A DNA stretch of 64,000 bases, from positions 1,686,649-1,750,648 of the forward strand of contig NZ_LT635539.1 of the NCBI RefSeq assembly GCF_900120195.1, written 5' to 3'. Below the pieces are notes generated by a model. That model was not told the DNA's origin, did no database searches, and worked only from the letters and a program-made list of their open reading frames with translations. This DNA is from Blautia sp. Marseille-P3087 (GTDB lineage Bacteria > Bacillota > Clostridia > Lachnospirales > Lachnospiraceae). Position numbers and translations under genes: made by a program. Positions 17,604 through 25,409 of the stretch are shown piece by piece; within the stretch, counting starts at the first letter, position 1; every line of letters begins with the position of its first letter.

Positions 17604-17618
17604 TGATAATATTTATCA
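17604..17618 (-). promoter_or_regulatory. Fur-like box upstream of the surface-protein/flavin operon
   Basis: TGATAATATTTATCA matches the 7-1-7 Fur consensus TGATAATnATTATCA at 13 of the 14 defined positions. It lies 134 bases before the ATG at 17470, in an AT-rich promoter region. PerR and Zur boxes have similar form, so the metal is inferred. Confidence 0.6.
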
Positions 17619-17688
17619 TATAAAAGCAGTACAAAATACACTTGTTGCTTTTATTTGCATCTGGTCGCATCCTCGCGGAGCGTTTTTA

Positions 17689-17724
17689 CGTTATTGGAAC
17701 ATTACGAAGTAATTTCCTATAACG
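17689..17724. repeat. Imperfect 36-bp palindrome
   Basis: CGTTAT, GGAA and ATTAC pair in order with GTAAT, TTCC and ATAACG around a GAA loop, with single-base bulges. It directly abuts the terminator of the DNA glycosylase transcript. In the rest of the gap 17471-17789 the only sites seen are the palindromes listed separately. Confidence 0.6.
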
Positions 17725-17774
17725 CAAAAAAGAGACCTGCCGTTCCCTTCTAACAGGGAATGAAACAGGTCTCT
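17725..17774 (-). terminator. Intrinsic terminator of the glycosylase transcript
   Basis: On the minus strand AGAGACCTG ... CAGGTCTCT enclose an inner TTCCCT/AGGGAA hairpin and are followed by TTTTTTG. Confidence 0.85.
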
Positions 17775-17789
17775 GTATCTCACCATTTT

Positions 17790-18599
17790 TCAGTTTTTAT
17801 TCAGTTCGTAATAAAAAATATACTGCTGCATGATACCTCTCATGCCATGATACCGACGGTTCGGGAAACCTCTCCTGTAATGCTCATCAAGTACCTGGCG
17901 GATATGGGTATCAACCGGAAATGCATCCATATGATGCAGTGCAAAAAGACAAATGCAGTCTGCTACCTTTTCCCCCACGCCGCTCAGTTTCATAAGCTCC
18001 TGCTTCGCACGGCGATAATAACGGAATCGGTAGATTCGCTCCAGCGAAATCTCTCCGTCCAGAATACTTCGAGTCGTCTCCGCAATATAACGTGCCCGGT
18101 ATCCCATTCCCAGTTTACGTAAATCTTCTTCAGATACGCCCGCAAGCTGCTCCGGGGTCGGAAATGCGTAATATTCCTTTTCGCCGGAGATTTTTTTCTC
18201 TCCATATGCTTCGCACAGCCGCTCTACACATCCCCTGATCCGGGAGATATTATTCTGCTGTGAGATCAGAAATGTAATGATCATTTCCCACAGATCCTGC
18301 TGAAGAATACGGATGCCGTTTCCACACTCTGCAGCTGCCATCAGATAAGCATCTCTTGGATTTATCTTTGCTATATAGCTGCTGTAATCCGCATCAATGT
18401 CAAAGTATGGCACCCAGTAGCAGATAAACTCCATGTCACTGCAGTAAAAATTTACGATACTGCCTTCCTGTGCCATTTTCAGGTACTTGTCTCCTGCGAT
18501 CAGTTCATAAGTATTTTCTTCTGTCTCATACATCCGAAAGCACTGCCCGGACTGACAGATTTCCTTCAGGCTGAAATTATCCAGCTCTACTGTAATCAT
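17790..18599 (-). CDS. 8-oxoguanine DNA glycosylase/AP lyase (OGG1-type, HhH-GPD)
   Basis: A 269-aa base-excision repair enzyme. The N-terminal OGG domain (residues 1-90: NFSLKEICQSGQCFRM, typical FxxxxxxxSGQxFRW form) precedes the HhH-GPD catalytic domain. The hairpin and active site read LSGVGEKVADCICLF, with the catalytic lysine after GVGE, and AFPVDTHIRQVL supplies the catalytic aspartate. This pattern (K plus D) marks a bifunctional OGG glycosylase rather than AlkA, although pipelines often call it a 3-methyladenine glycosylase. It removes 8-oxoguanine from DNA in the cytoplasm. It ends the - strand run with the DUF6472 and RfbF genes. Confidence 0.88.
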   Translation of the reverse strand: MITVELDNFSLKEICQSGQCFRMYETEENTYELIAGDKYLKMAQEGSIVNFYCSDMEFICYWVPYFDIDADYSSYIAKINPRDAYLMAAAECGNGIRILQQDLWEMIITFLISQQNNISRIRGCVERLCEAYGEKKISGEKEYYAFPTPEQLAGVSEEDLRKLGMGYRARYIAETTRSILDGEISLERIYRFRYYRRAKQELMKLSGVGEKVADCICLFALHHMDAFPVDTHIRQVLDEHYRRGFPNRRYHGMRGIMQQYIFYYELNKN

Positions 18600-18617
18600 T
18601 TGTTTTCTCCGTTTCCC

Positions 18618-18803
18618 TTACATCTGATGGCGCACTACCCGGTACTCATCTCCGTTTCGGTAATACGGACATTCCTTATATTCTGTGCTGACGAAACGAT
18701 AGTATTCATCTTCGTCCAGGTTTACATCACAATAATAGCTCTCACTGTCCTCATCGTACACATAATTCGCACAGTAATCGCAGCTCGTTGCCTTTCCGCT
18801 CAA
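18618..18803 (-). CDS. Small DUF6472-like Cys-rich protein
   Basis: A 61-aa protein with CDYC near the N-terminus, a later YYCDVNLDEDEYYRF segment and ECPYYRNGDEY. Four cysteines (CxxC plus two) suggest one bound metal ion. The TTG at 18803 is chosen because GGAGGAAG lies 5-6 bases upstream; a TTG six codons earlier would place that site inside the coding frame. It is widespread in Lachnospiraceae as a protein of unknown function. It sits 18 bp from the glycosylase and 21 bp from rfbF, so it is probably co-transcribed with them. Confidence 0.7.
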   Translation of the reverse strand: MSGKATSCDYCANYVYDEDSESYYCDVNLDEDEYYRFVSTEYKECPYYRNGDEYRVVRHQM

Positions 18804-18824
18804 AAGTCTTCCTCCAGCCAAATA

Positions 18825-19601
18825 TTATTTCCAGATCTTCCATGGGGCTTCGCCACTCTGCCAGAGTTCTTCCAGCATATTTTTCTCGCGAAGCGTATCC
18901 ATGCACTGCCAGAAACCTTTATGCTTGTATGCATTCAGCTCTCCCATTCGTGCCGCTTCTACAAGAGGTCCTTTTTCAAAGACAGTCTCATCGCCATCGA
19001 TCAGATCGATGATTCCCGGCTCCAGCACCATAAATCCGGCATTGATCCAGCCACCGTCTTCTTTTTTCTTTTCTCTGAAGTTTGTAATGGTTCCGTCTTT
19101 TTCAATATCAAGGATACCGAAACGTCCACCCGGCTGTGCCGCCGTGAGCGTCGCCATTTTTCCGTGTGATCTGTGATATTCCAGAAGTTCTTTAATGTTG
19201 ATATCAGCCACACCATCACCGTAAGTCATCATGAATGTGTCTTCTTCGAGATATTCACGGACACGTTTGATACGACCGCCGGTCATCGTGTTCAATCCTG
19301 TATCAACAATAGTCACCTTCCAGGGCTCCAGCACATTATTGTGCACGATCATCTTATTTTCCTGTGTGAAGTCAAAGGTGATGTTGCTGTTGTGAAGATA
19401 ATAGTCTGCAAACCATTCTTTAATGACATGCTGCTTATATCCGCAGCAGATTACAAACTCATTAAATCCATAAGCGGAATACATCTTCATAATATGCCAG
19501 AGAATCGGTTTCTCCCCGATTTCTATCATAGGCTTTGGTTTCAGATGGCTTTCCTCACTGATTCTGGTGCCGAATCCACCTGCTAAAATCACAACCTTCA
19601 T
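18825..19601 (-). CDS. rfbF: Glucose-1-phosphate cytidylyltransferase
   Basis: A 258-aa nucleotidyltransferase making CDP-glucose from CTP and glucose-1-phosphate, the first step to CDP-3,6-dideoxyhexoses. The N-terminal signature is VVILAGGFGTRISEE with LKPKPMIEIGEKPILWHI; TYGDGVADI supplies the metal-binding aspartate and GGWINAGFMVLEP is the sugar-binding region. The length is the family norm. The usual partners (CDP-glucose 4,6-dehydratase rfbG, rfbH) are absent from the window, so the enzyme is an orphan here. It heads a - strand group with a small Cys-rich gene and the glycosylase. Confidence 0.93.
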   Translation of the reverse strand: MKVVILAGGFGTRISEESHLKPKPMIEIGEKPILWHIMKMYSAYGFNEFVICCGYKQHVIKEWFADYYLHNSNITFDFTQENKMIVHNNVLEPWKVTIVDTGLNTMTGGRIKRVREYLEEDTFMMTYGDGVADINIKELLEYHRSHGKMATLTAAQPGGRFGILDIEKDGTITNFREKKKEDGGWINAGFMVLEPGIIDLIDGDETVFEKGPLVEAARMGELNAYKHKGFWQCMDTLREKNMLEELWQSGEAPWKIWK

Positions 19602-19689
19602 ATATTCTCTCCAATCCGTTCGTTACATTGTAATCAATACTGTTATTCTAATACAAAGCAGGCAAAAAAGAAAGACCAACGTTAGCAGA

Positions 19690-19730
19690 AGCAAAAGAAA
19701 GCCCCCACAGCTTCCGCCATGAGGGTTTCC
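19690..19730 (-). terminator. Likely terminator after the Big2 remnant
   Basis: On the minus strand GGAAACCC (19723-19730) pairs with GGGCTTTC (19697-19704) with one mismatch, followed by TTTTG. Confidence 0.5.
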
Positions 19731-19745
19731 TTTCATTAATTTTGT

Positions 19746-19994
19746 TTATCTTACTGTGATCCTGATGTTGTATTTCTTGTTTCCGGACCTCACAGTAATG
19801 ATAGCTCTGCCTTTATTCTTTGCTTTGATCACACCAGATCTGCTGACAGTTACAATCTTCTTGTGGGAAGTATACCATGTAACCTTCTGTAAACTTGTCA
19901 CCGGTGTAAGTGTAGCTTTGAGTTTCAGTCTCTGTCCGCGTTTCAGTGTTGCACTCTTGCCCTGAATCTTTCCGGTTGCTGTGATGGAACTACA
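19746..19994 (-). pseudogene. C-terminal remnant of a Big2-domain surface protein
   Basis: The minus strand reads open for about 82 codons, between an in-frame TAA just upstream of 19994 and a TAA at 19746-19748, without a usable start or ribosome binding site. The translation is a near-complete Ig-like Big2 domain: KSATLKRGQRLKLKATLTP, then VTWYTSHKKIVTVSRSGVI, KAKNKGRAIITV and a final IRITVR. It resembles the last domain of the 1281-aa protein at 13625-17470 and ends in the same fashion. Probably the tail of a former surface-protein gene whose 5' part was deleted. Confidence 0.7.
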
Positions 19995-20012
19995 TTATTT
20001 CATATTTGTTTA

Positions 20013-21404
20013 TTATTTATTGGCTTCTTTTGCTGCTTTTTCAGCCTTTTCTTCTGACCAGAGTTTCTCAGCTACCGGAGCCCATTCTTCTGCGTAATGT
20101 ACACATTTACCACAAAGATGCTCTGCTGTCTCATTAGATTGAAGGTCTGTGGAGTGTGCACCGGATTCTTTTACGATACGCTGCAGAATCTCTGGATTCT
20201 CCAGCATCGGGCACGGACGGAGCATATTGTCATTGAACGGCTGGTTGTCATGATAAGCCATGAACAGCGGCTGTTTCAGAATCTCAAGGATCGTGTTCTC
20301 ATGAATATTTCCGTTAGAATAGTGGATAAATACGCATGGTTCTGCATCACCGTTTGCATTGATATGGAAGTAGTTTCTTCCTCCGGCGATACATCCGCCT
20401 ACAAACTCACCGTCATTCTGGAAGTCCATAGTGAAGATTCCAGGACCGTGTTCCATGTTACGGATCTCTCTTACACGGTTCTTTACATAAATTCTCTGTT
20501 CCGGATTCAGAAGCAGATCAACAGATGCTGCATTTCCAACAGGCATGTAATGGAAGTACAGTGCGTAACGGCATCCTTTTTCTACAAGCATCTGAATGAA
20601 GTCTTCGCTTGTAACGCTCTTGTAGTTGGCACTTGTGTAGCAGATAGATGTACCGAATACAAGACCGTGCTCTTTCAGAAGATCCATTGCATGCATAACT
20701 TTATTGTATACACCTTCACCACGACGCATATCGTTGACATCCGGCTCACCCTCAACGCTTAATGCAAGGAACAGGTTGCCGACTTCCTGCATCTGTTTGC
20801 AGAGTGCTTCATCAACAAGTGTACCATTTGTGTAAGCAAAAAATACACAGTCGTTATGTTTTCTGCAGAGTTCGATGATATCTTTCTTTCTTACCATCGG
20901 TTCTCCACCTGTCATCATATAGAAGTAGACACCGAGTTCTTTACCCTGTGTTACGATGGAATCCATATCATCAAAGGAAAGATTCAGCTTGTTTCCGTAT
21001 TCTGCTGCCCAGCATCCTGTACAATGCAGGTTACATGCACTGGTAGGATCCATCAGAATGATCCACGGGATGTTGCATTTATGTATTTCTCTCATCTCGT
21101 GAATGGTCTTTGTTCCATTATAAAAGGCTTCAAATCCAAGGTTCATCAATGTTGTCTTCAGAACGTTCGGATGAAGATCCTGAACCATAGATGTGATATA
21201 ACGGTTCAATGTATATTCCGGATTACAGGCAACTTTTCTCAGGTAATCCCAGTTTACGCCCTTTCCGAAATCTTTTAAATACTTCTCAGCAGTATCGATC
21301 AGTTTTTCATATGCCGCTTCAGGATTCTTGTGCACCTGAGCGACTGCATAATCAGCAACCCCTGCAAAAACTTTCTTTGCTGCTGCATGTTTAAGTTTGT
21401 TCAT
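20013..21404 (-). CDS. Radical SAM protein (SPASM-like C-terminus)
   Basis: A 463-aa radical SAM enzyme. The cluster motif CNLHCTGC (C124, C128, C131) follows a 120-residue N-terminal helical extension. MTGGEPMVRKKDI is the GGEP motif binding SAM's amino group. The C-terminal part has cysteines in GGCIAGGRNYFHINANGDAEPCVFIHYS (SPASM-like), RPCPMLENP and LCGKCVHY, probably for an auxiliary [4Fe-4S] cluster. ATG 21404 is placed 8 bases after GGAGG; earlier in-frame codons have no site. The overall type resembles uncharacterised Clostridial radical SAM proteins. No peptide substrate or partner is adjacent, so the reaction is unknown. Confidence 0.88.
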   Translation of the reverse strand: MNKLKHAAAKKVFAGVADYAVAQVHKNPEAAYEKLIDTAEKYLKDFGKGVNWDYLRKVACNPEYTLNRYITSMVQDLHPNVLKTTLMNLGFEAFYNGTKTIHEMREIHKCNIPWIILMDPTSACNLHCTGCWAAEYGNKLNLSFDDMDSIVTQGKELGVYFYMMTGGEPMVRKKDIIELCRKHNDCVFFAYTNGTLVDEALCKQMQEVGNLFLALSVEGEPDVNDMRRGEGVYNKVMHAMDLLKEHGLVFGTSICYTSANYKSVTSEDFIQMLVEKGCRYALYFHYMPVGNAASVDLLLNPEQRIYVKNRVREIRNMEHGPGIFTMDFQNDGEFVGGCIAGGRNYFHINANGDAEPCVFIHYSNGNIHENTILEILKQPLFMAYHDNQPFNDNMLRPCPMLENPEILQRIVKESGAHSTDLQSNETAEHLCGKCVHYAEEWAPVAEKLWSEEKAEKAAKEANK

Positions 21405-21482
21405 TGGTATTTCCTCCATCTCTGGCAATCATTATTTTTATTGTTTACATTATATTCAGATTCTGCTTCTGTTTTCAATGGA

Positions 21483-21517
21483 CAAAAAAGGGTCAGTGGT
21501 AAATTTCCCCACTGACC
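21483..21517 (-). terminator. Intrinsic terminator of the hisA-like/nitroreductase transcript
   Basis: Perfect 9-bp stem GGTCAGTGG / CCACTGACC with a 9-base loop; on the minus strand it is followed by CTTTTTTG. Confidence 0.9.
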
Positions 21518-21551
21518 GCTGCTGCTCAAAACAGTTATTTTAGTATTTCTA

Positions 21552-22073
21552 TTATTTTACATAATATACATAGGAATCTTTTCTCGGTGCGGCTTTTGGC
21601 TCCGGACCGTCCGCATAGCCGAGCACACAGTGACCGATTCCCTCGTAGTCGCCCTCAATTCCAAGTGATTTCAGGATTTCTTTGCCTTCTTCACTTTCAA
21701 ACTCTTCTTTTGCTCTGTGGATCCAGCAGCTTCCAACTCCCTGCGCTTCTGCTTCCAGCATCAGATTTCCCATAACAAGGCTTCCATCATAAAGATATGT
21801 AGGTCTGCTCTTGTCTGCAAGTACAATCAGCACGACCGGCGCGCCATAGAAAGGATCACTGTTTACGCCCATGATCTTTGCATTCATTGCAGAAAGTTTA
21901 TCGCGGAGTTCTTTGTTTGTTACCGCAACGATGATCGGGGACTGTTTGCCCATTCCGGTTGCCGCATAGGTTCCCGCTTCGATGATCTTTTCAAGTTTGT
22001 CCTGCGGAACCATATCACTCTTGTATTTGCGGATACTTCTTCTGCTTTTGATTGTTTCCAGTACATCATTCAT
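21552..22073 (-). CDS. Nitroreductase-family protein
   Basis: A 173-aa FMN-dependent oxidoreductase. It begins VLETIKSRRSIRKYKSDMV (FMN phosphate site), has TYAATGMGKQSPIIVAV in place of the substrate pocket loop, then GSLVMGNLMLEAEAQGVGSC and IHRAKEEF. It differs clearly from the first nitroreductase at 4518. The gene starts 19 bp after the hisA-like stop and shares its terminator, so the two form an operon. Whether the reductase acts in the same pathway as the HisA-like enzyme is unknown. Confidence 0.88.
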   Translation of the reverse strand: MNDVLETIKSRRSIRKYKSDMVPQDKLEKIIEAGTYAATGMGKQSPIIVAVTNKELRDKLSAMNAKIMGVNSDPFYGAPVVLIVLADKSRPTYLYDGSLVMGNLMLEAEAQGVGSCWIHRAKEEFESEEGKEILKSLGIEGDYEGIGHCVLGYADGPEPKAAPRKDSYVYYVK

Positions 22074-22092
22074 GATAAATACCTCCTGAATT

Positions 22093-22860
22093 TTATAAAT
22101 TTATTAGTGTTTCAAAGGGAATTGTCCCCCCGAAAAGATCCAGTGCACTTCCGACCGTCACATCCAGCCGGTCTTTGCCGTATTTTCTGAGAAGTTCAAT
22201 ATCGTACATACTTCCCACGCCGCCTGCGTAAGTGACCGGGCGGTCTGTATATCCAGAAAGCAGTTCGGCAAGCTCTGTCTCAATTCCGTTTGCTTTACCC
22301 TCAACATCCACCGCATGAACAAGAAACTCTGCACAGTGGCTTCCCAGTTCTTTCATTGTTTCAAGCGTTACAGGCACGTCGGTAAATTTCTGCCAGCGAT
22401 CTGTCACAATAAAATACTGTCCGTCCTTTTTTCGGCAGCTCAAATCCAGTACAAGATGCTCTGGCCCGACTGCATCTTCCATCTTCTGTAAGTTTTCCCA
22501 GGAAAGGCTGCCATCTTTAAATACATAGGAAGTTACGATCACATGGCTTGCTCCCGCTTCAAGATAGTCTGCTGCATTGTCCGGACACACACCACCGCCA
22601 ATCTGCAGTTCCTTCGGATAAGCTTTAAGAGCTTTCATTGCCTGCGCCCTTGTAGCCCCATAATACTCGGAGCCGACACTGTTCAATAAAATCACATGTC
22701 CGCCTTTCAAACCGGCTTTCTTATATAATTTAGCATAAAAAGCCGCATCCTGCTCTGCAACAAAGTTCTCTTTTGCCTGATCTCCGGCATCTTTAAGACT
22801 TCCGCCGATGATCTGTTTGACCTTACCGTTATGTATATCAATGCATGGACGAAATTTCAT
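22093..22860 (-). CDS. Eukaryotic-type HisA (ProFAR isomerase, His6-like)
   Basis: A 255-aa TIM-barrel enzyme of the phosphoribosylformimino-AICAR-phosphate isomerase family. The start MKFRPCIDIHNGKVKQIIGG, the QIGGGV loop and the C-terminal YAGGVGS plus VTVGSALDLFGG phosphate-binding loops match the HIS6 type of fungi and plants (the bacterial form begins MIIPAIDL). The catalytic aspartate in CIDIHNG is present. It isomerises ProFAR to PRFAR in histidine synthesis. No other his gene is in the window; it is paired with a nitroreductase. Confidence 0.82.
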   Translation of the reverse strand: MKFRPCIDIHNGKVKQIIGGSLKDAGDQAKENFVAEQDAAFYAKLYKKAGLKGGHVILLNSVGSEYYGATRAQAMKALKAYPKELQIGGGVCPDNAADYLEAGASHVIVTSYVFKDGSLSWENLQKMEDAVGPEHLVLDLSCRKKDGQYFIVTDRWQKFTDVPVTLETMKELGSHCAEFLVHAVDVEGKANGIETELAELLSGYTDRPVTYAGGVGSMYDIELLRKYGKDRLDVTVGSALDLFGGTIPFETLINL

Positions 22861-23042
22861 AATTCAATACTCCCTGTCCGGCAGAAACAGGCTCCGGATT
22901 CCTTTTGGAACCCGGGCTTCCCGTTTATCTGCGTATTTCATTTCTCTGATGCTATGATAATATGAAATCCATTTTCATGCAAGTATTTTTACTTTATCAA
23001 ATTACTATGATGAATTATTTTCGCTCATAACGTTGCGGATTA

Positions 23043-23489
23043 CTACTCTCTTCCGTCCACAACATCGCCCACTGCGTTACCGACATCTTCTACAGCATCT
23101 CCAACGCCATCTCCGACTGCACGGACTCCGTCACCCAGATCCTGAGACACACTTCCATCCTCAACAGTTGTTCCGTCCGTTTTATTATCTGTTGTTCCGA
23201 CACCCTCCGTACCTTCGGATACAGTATCTCCATTGTCTATTGCAGCATCATCTGTCATCTTTTCATTTTCTGACGCATTATTGTCTGCATTATTTTTGTT
23301 ATCGTTGTTGTTTTTATCGTTTTTATCCGCATTCTGATTTTCATCTTCCGTAGTCGTATCGGTGTTGCCGCTATTCTCGTTCGTAGTATCGACCTCATCA
23401 GCTGCCATATCATTGTTTCCGCAGGCCGTAAACACACTGAGTGCCATGATAAGTAATACTCCTGTCAGGATCTGTCTTATTTTTTTCAT
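23043..23489 (-). CDS. Acidic low-complexity lipoprotein (hypothetical)
   Basis: A 148-aa predicted lipoprotein. The signal peptide MKKIRQILTGVLLIMALSVF ends in the lipobox FTAC, so C23 is the lipidated residue. The mature part is almost all Asp, Asn, Glu, Thr and Gly and looks disordered, with an Asn/Lys-rich stretch (about 55-75) and a C-terminal near-repeat of the form GDGVxxAVxDVGNAVGDVV (about 118-146), which could form an amphipathic helix. Ribosome binding site AAAGGAG. No homologous function is recognised. It stands alone between the HisA pair and the dap operon. Confidence 0.75.
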   Translation of the reverse strand: MKKIRQILTGVLLIMALSVFTACGNNDMAADEVDTTNENSGNTDTTTEDENQNADKNDKNNNDNKNNADNNASENEKMTDDAAIDNGDTVSEGTEGVGTTDNKTDGTTVEDGSVSQDLGDGVRAVGDGVGDAVEDVGNAVGDVVDGRE

Positions 23490-23623
23490 CTCCGTTTTCT
23501 CCTTTACCGTGATTTTTGCTTGTATCTATAATATTTACAGAATGGCAAAATCCTACACTGGAAAAAAATGGTGTTTCAAAGTAAACTTTTAAAGCTTTTA
23601 TATAAAACAAGAAAGATATCAGA

Positions 23624-23669
23624 CAAAAAATCCCCGGTTTCTGTATCACTTGCGATACAGAATCCGGGG
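23624..23669 (-). terminator. Intrinsic terminator of the cobO-dapA-dapB operon
   Basis: CCCCGG plus CTGTATC arms pair across a six-base loop (23632-23669, 16-bp stem with one mismatch); on the minus strand it runs into ATTTTTTG. Confidence 0.9.
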
Positions 23670-23693
23670 GTATTCATGTCAAAATAAAATATA

Positions 23694-24452
23694 TCAGCCT
23701 TCGATCACATCTGCCATATCATAGCGTCCTGCCGGTTTGCCGGCAAGGTATTTCGCCGCTTCAATTGCACCCTTGCCGAAGATAGCTTTCGAATATGCGG
23801 TATGCTTAAACTCGATCACTTCATCCGTACCGGCAAAGATCACTTCATGTTCTCCGACGATCGTGCCGCCACGTACTGCAGAAATACCGATTTCTTTATC
23901 GTCTCTCTGCTGACGTCTCTGGCTTCTGTCATATACATAATGATACTGGTTATCCATTGCTTCATTCAGACTGTCTGCCAGTGCCAGAGCTGTTCCGCTC
24001 GGTGCATCCAGTTTCAGGCGATGATGCTTCTCAACGATTTCCATATCAAATCCTGCAGTTGCAAGAACCTTCGCAGCATCCTGAATCAGCTTCATCAGAG
24101 TATTGATACCAAGAGACATATTTGCTGATTTGAGAACCGGAATCTTCTTCGCGGTCTCTTCTACTTTTGCAAGCTGTTCTTCTGACAGACCTGTCGTACA
24201 GAGCACTACCGGAAGACTACGCTCTACACAGTAATCAAGGAGCGCATCTGCTGCTTTTGCAGAAGAAAAATCGATCAGAACATCTGCTTCTGTCTTACAT
24301 TCGTGAATATCTGTAAATACTGGATAGCTGGTGTTTCCTTTGTCTGTGACATCGATTCCTGCCACGATCTCAGCATTTGTGTCTTTTTCTACGAGGTCTG
24401 AGATCACCTGTCCCATATGACCACAGCATCCGTGCATGATGATTTTTACCAT
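23694..24452 (-). CDS. dapB: 4-hydroxy-tetrahydrodipicolinate reductase
   Basis: A 252-aa NAD(P)H-dependent reductase of the lysine/diaminopimelate pathway, producing tetrahydrodipicolinate. The Rossmann motif is HGCCGHMGQVI at the N-terminus; the catalytic and substrate-binding segment is EKHHRLKLDAPSGTAL (about 150-165), with the family lysine and DAPSGT. VRGGTIVGEHEV and GTDEVIEFKHTAYS complete the C-terminal domain. It lies 26 bp after dapA in one operon. The product feeds both lysine and the peptidoglycan peptide. Confidence 0.96.
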   Translation of the reverse strand: MVKIIMHGCCGHMGQVISDLVEKDTNAEIVAGIDVTDKGNTSYPVFTDIHECKTEADVLIDFSSAKAADALLDYCVERSLPVVLCTTGLSEEQLAKVEETAKKIPVLKSANMSLGINTLMKLIQDAAKVLATAGFDMEIVEKHHRLKLDAPSGTALALADSLNEAMDNQYHYVYDRSQRRQQRDDKEIGISAVRGGTIVGEHEVIFAGTDEVIEFKHTAYSKAIFGKGAIEAAKYLAGKPAGRYDMADVIEG

Positions 24453-24478
24453 AATTTATTGTCCTCCTGCGTATGTCT

Positions 24479-25372
24479 TTATGCCAGTTTGATACCGAAA
24501 TCTTTCATTGCTTTAATCAGAGTTTCTTTGTTACTTTCTTCCATCTCGCAGAGTGGCATACGAAGAGGTCCTACATTCATTCCCATAAGGTTGAGTGCAG
24601 TCTTGACCGGAATCGGATTGACTTCGCAGAACAATGCATTGATCAGCGGAATTGCATTGATCTGGATCTTAGCAGCACCTGCAACATCACCTTCCATGAA
24701 TTTCATGACCATATCATGTGTTTCCTTCGGAGCAACGTTGGAAAGCACGGAAATAACACCAAGTCCGCCAAGTGAAAGGATCGGCAGTACCTGATCATCG
24801 TTTCCGGAATACAGTTCAAGGTCTGCACCTGCAAGAGATACGGTCTTGGCGATCTGAGAAAGATCTCCGCTTGCAGCCTTCAGACCAACGATATTCTTGA
24901 CATTCTTAACGAGTGTAGCTACTGTTGCCGGCTGGATATTGCATCCTGTACGGCTCGGTACGTTGTACATGATGATCGGTGTCTCCGGAACTGCATTTGC
25001 GATTGCAGTATAGTGAGCGATCAGCCCCTTCTGTGTAGCTTTATTATAATAAGGAGTTACGACAAGCAGTGCATCTGCACCATAAGACGCAGCTTCTTTT
25101 GACATCATGATCGCAGTCTCTGTACAGTTGGAACCTGTTCCTGCAATGACCGGCACACGTTTGTTTACCTTATCAATTGCGAATTTGATTGTCTTTAAAT
25201 GCTCCCCGTGAGTCATCGTTGAAGATTCGCCTGTAGTACCGCAGATAATGATTGCGTCTGTGCTGTTTGCAATCTGATACTCAAGCAGTTCTTCAAGTTT
25301 ATCGTAGTTCACCTTTCCGTCATCATACATAGGTGTAACGATTGCAACACCTGCACCTTTAAAAATTGCCAT
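24479..25372 (-). CDS. dapA: 4-hydroxy-tetrahydrodipicolinate synthase
   Basis: A 297-aa (beta/alpha)8 lyase condensing pyruvate with aspartate semialdehyde. GTTGESSTMTHGEH holds the threonine pair, VTPYYNKATQKG the proton-relay tyrosine, YNVPSRTGCNI the substrate-binding arginine, and NIVGLKAASGD the Schiff-base lysine. ATG 25372 has GGAGGAG upstream; an in-frame start 17 codons earlier overlaps the preceding gene's end and is less likely. It is the middle gene of cobO-dapA-dapB. Confidence 0.96.
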   Translation of the reverse strand: MAIFKGAGVAIVTPMYDDGKVNYDKLEELLEYQIANSTDAIIICGTTGESSTMTHGEHLKTIKFAIDKVNKRVPVIAGTGSNCTETAIMMSKEAASYGADALLVVTPYYNKATQKGLIAHYTAIANAVPETPIIMYNVPSRTGCNIQPATVATLVKNVKNIVGLKAASGDLSQIAKTVSLAGADLELYSGNDDQVLPILSLGGLGVISVLSNVAPKETHDMVMKFMEGDVAGAAKIQINAIPLINALFCEVNPIPVKTALNLMGMNVGPLRMPLCEMEESNKETLIKAMKDFGIKLA

Positions 25373-25409
25373 TAGAACTCCTCCTTCATTCTTCTGTAAT
25401 TTATTGTAT

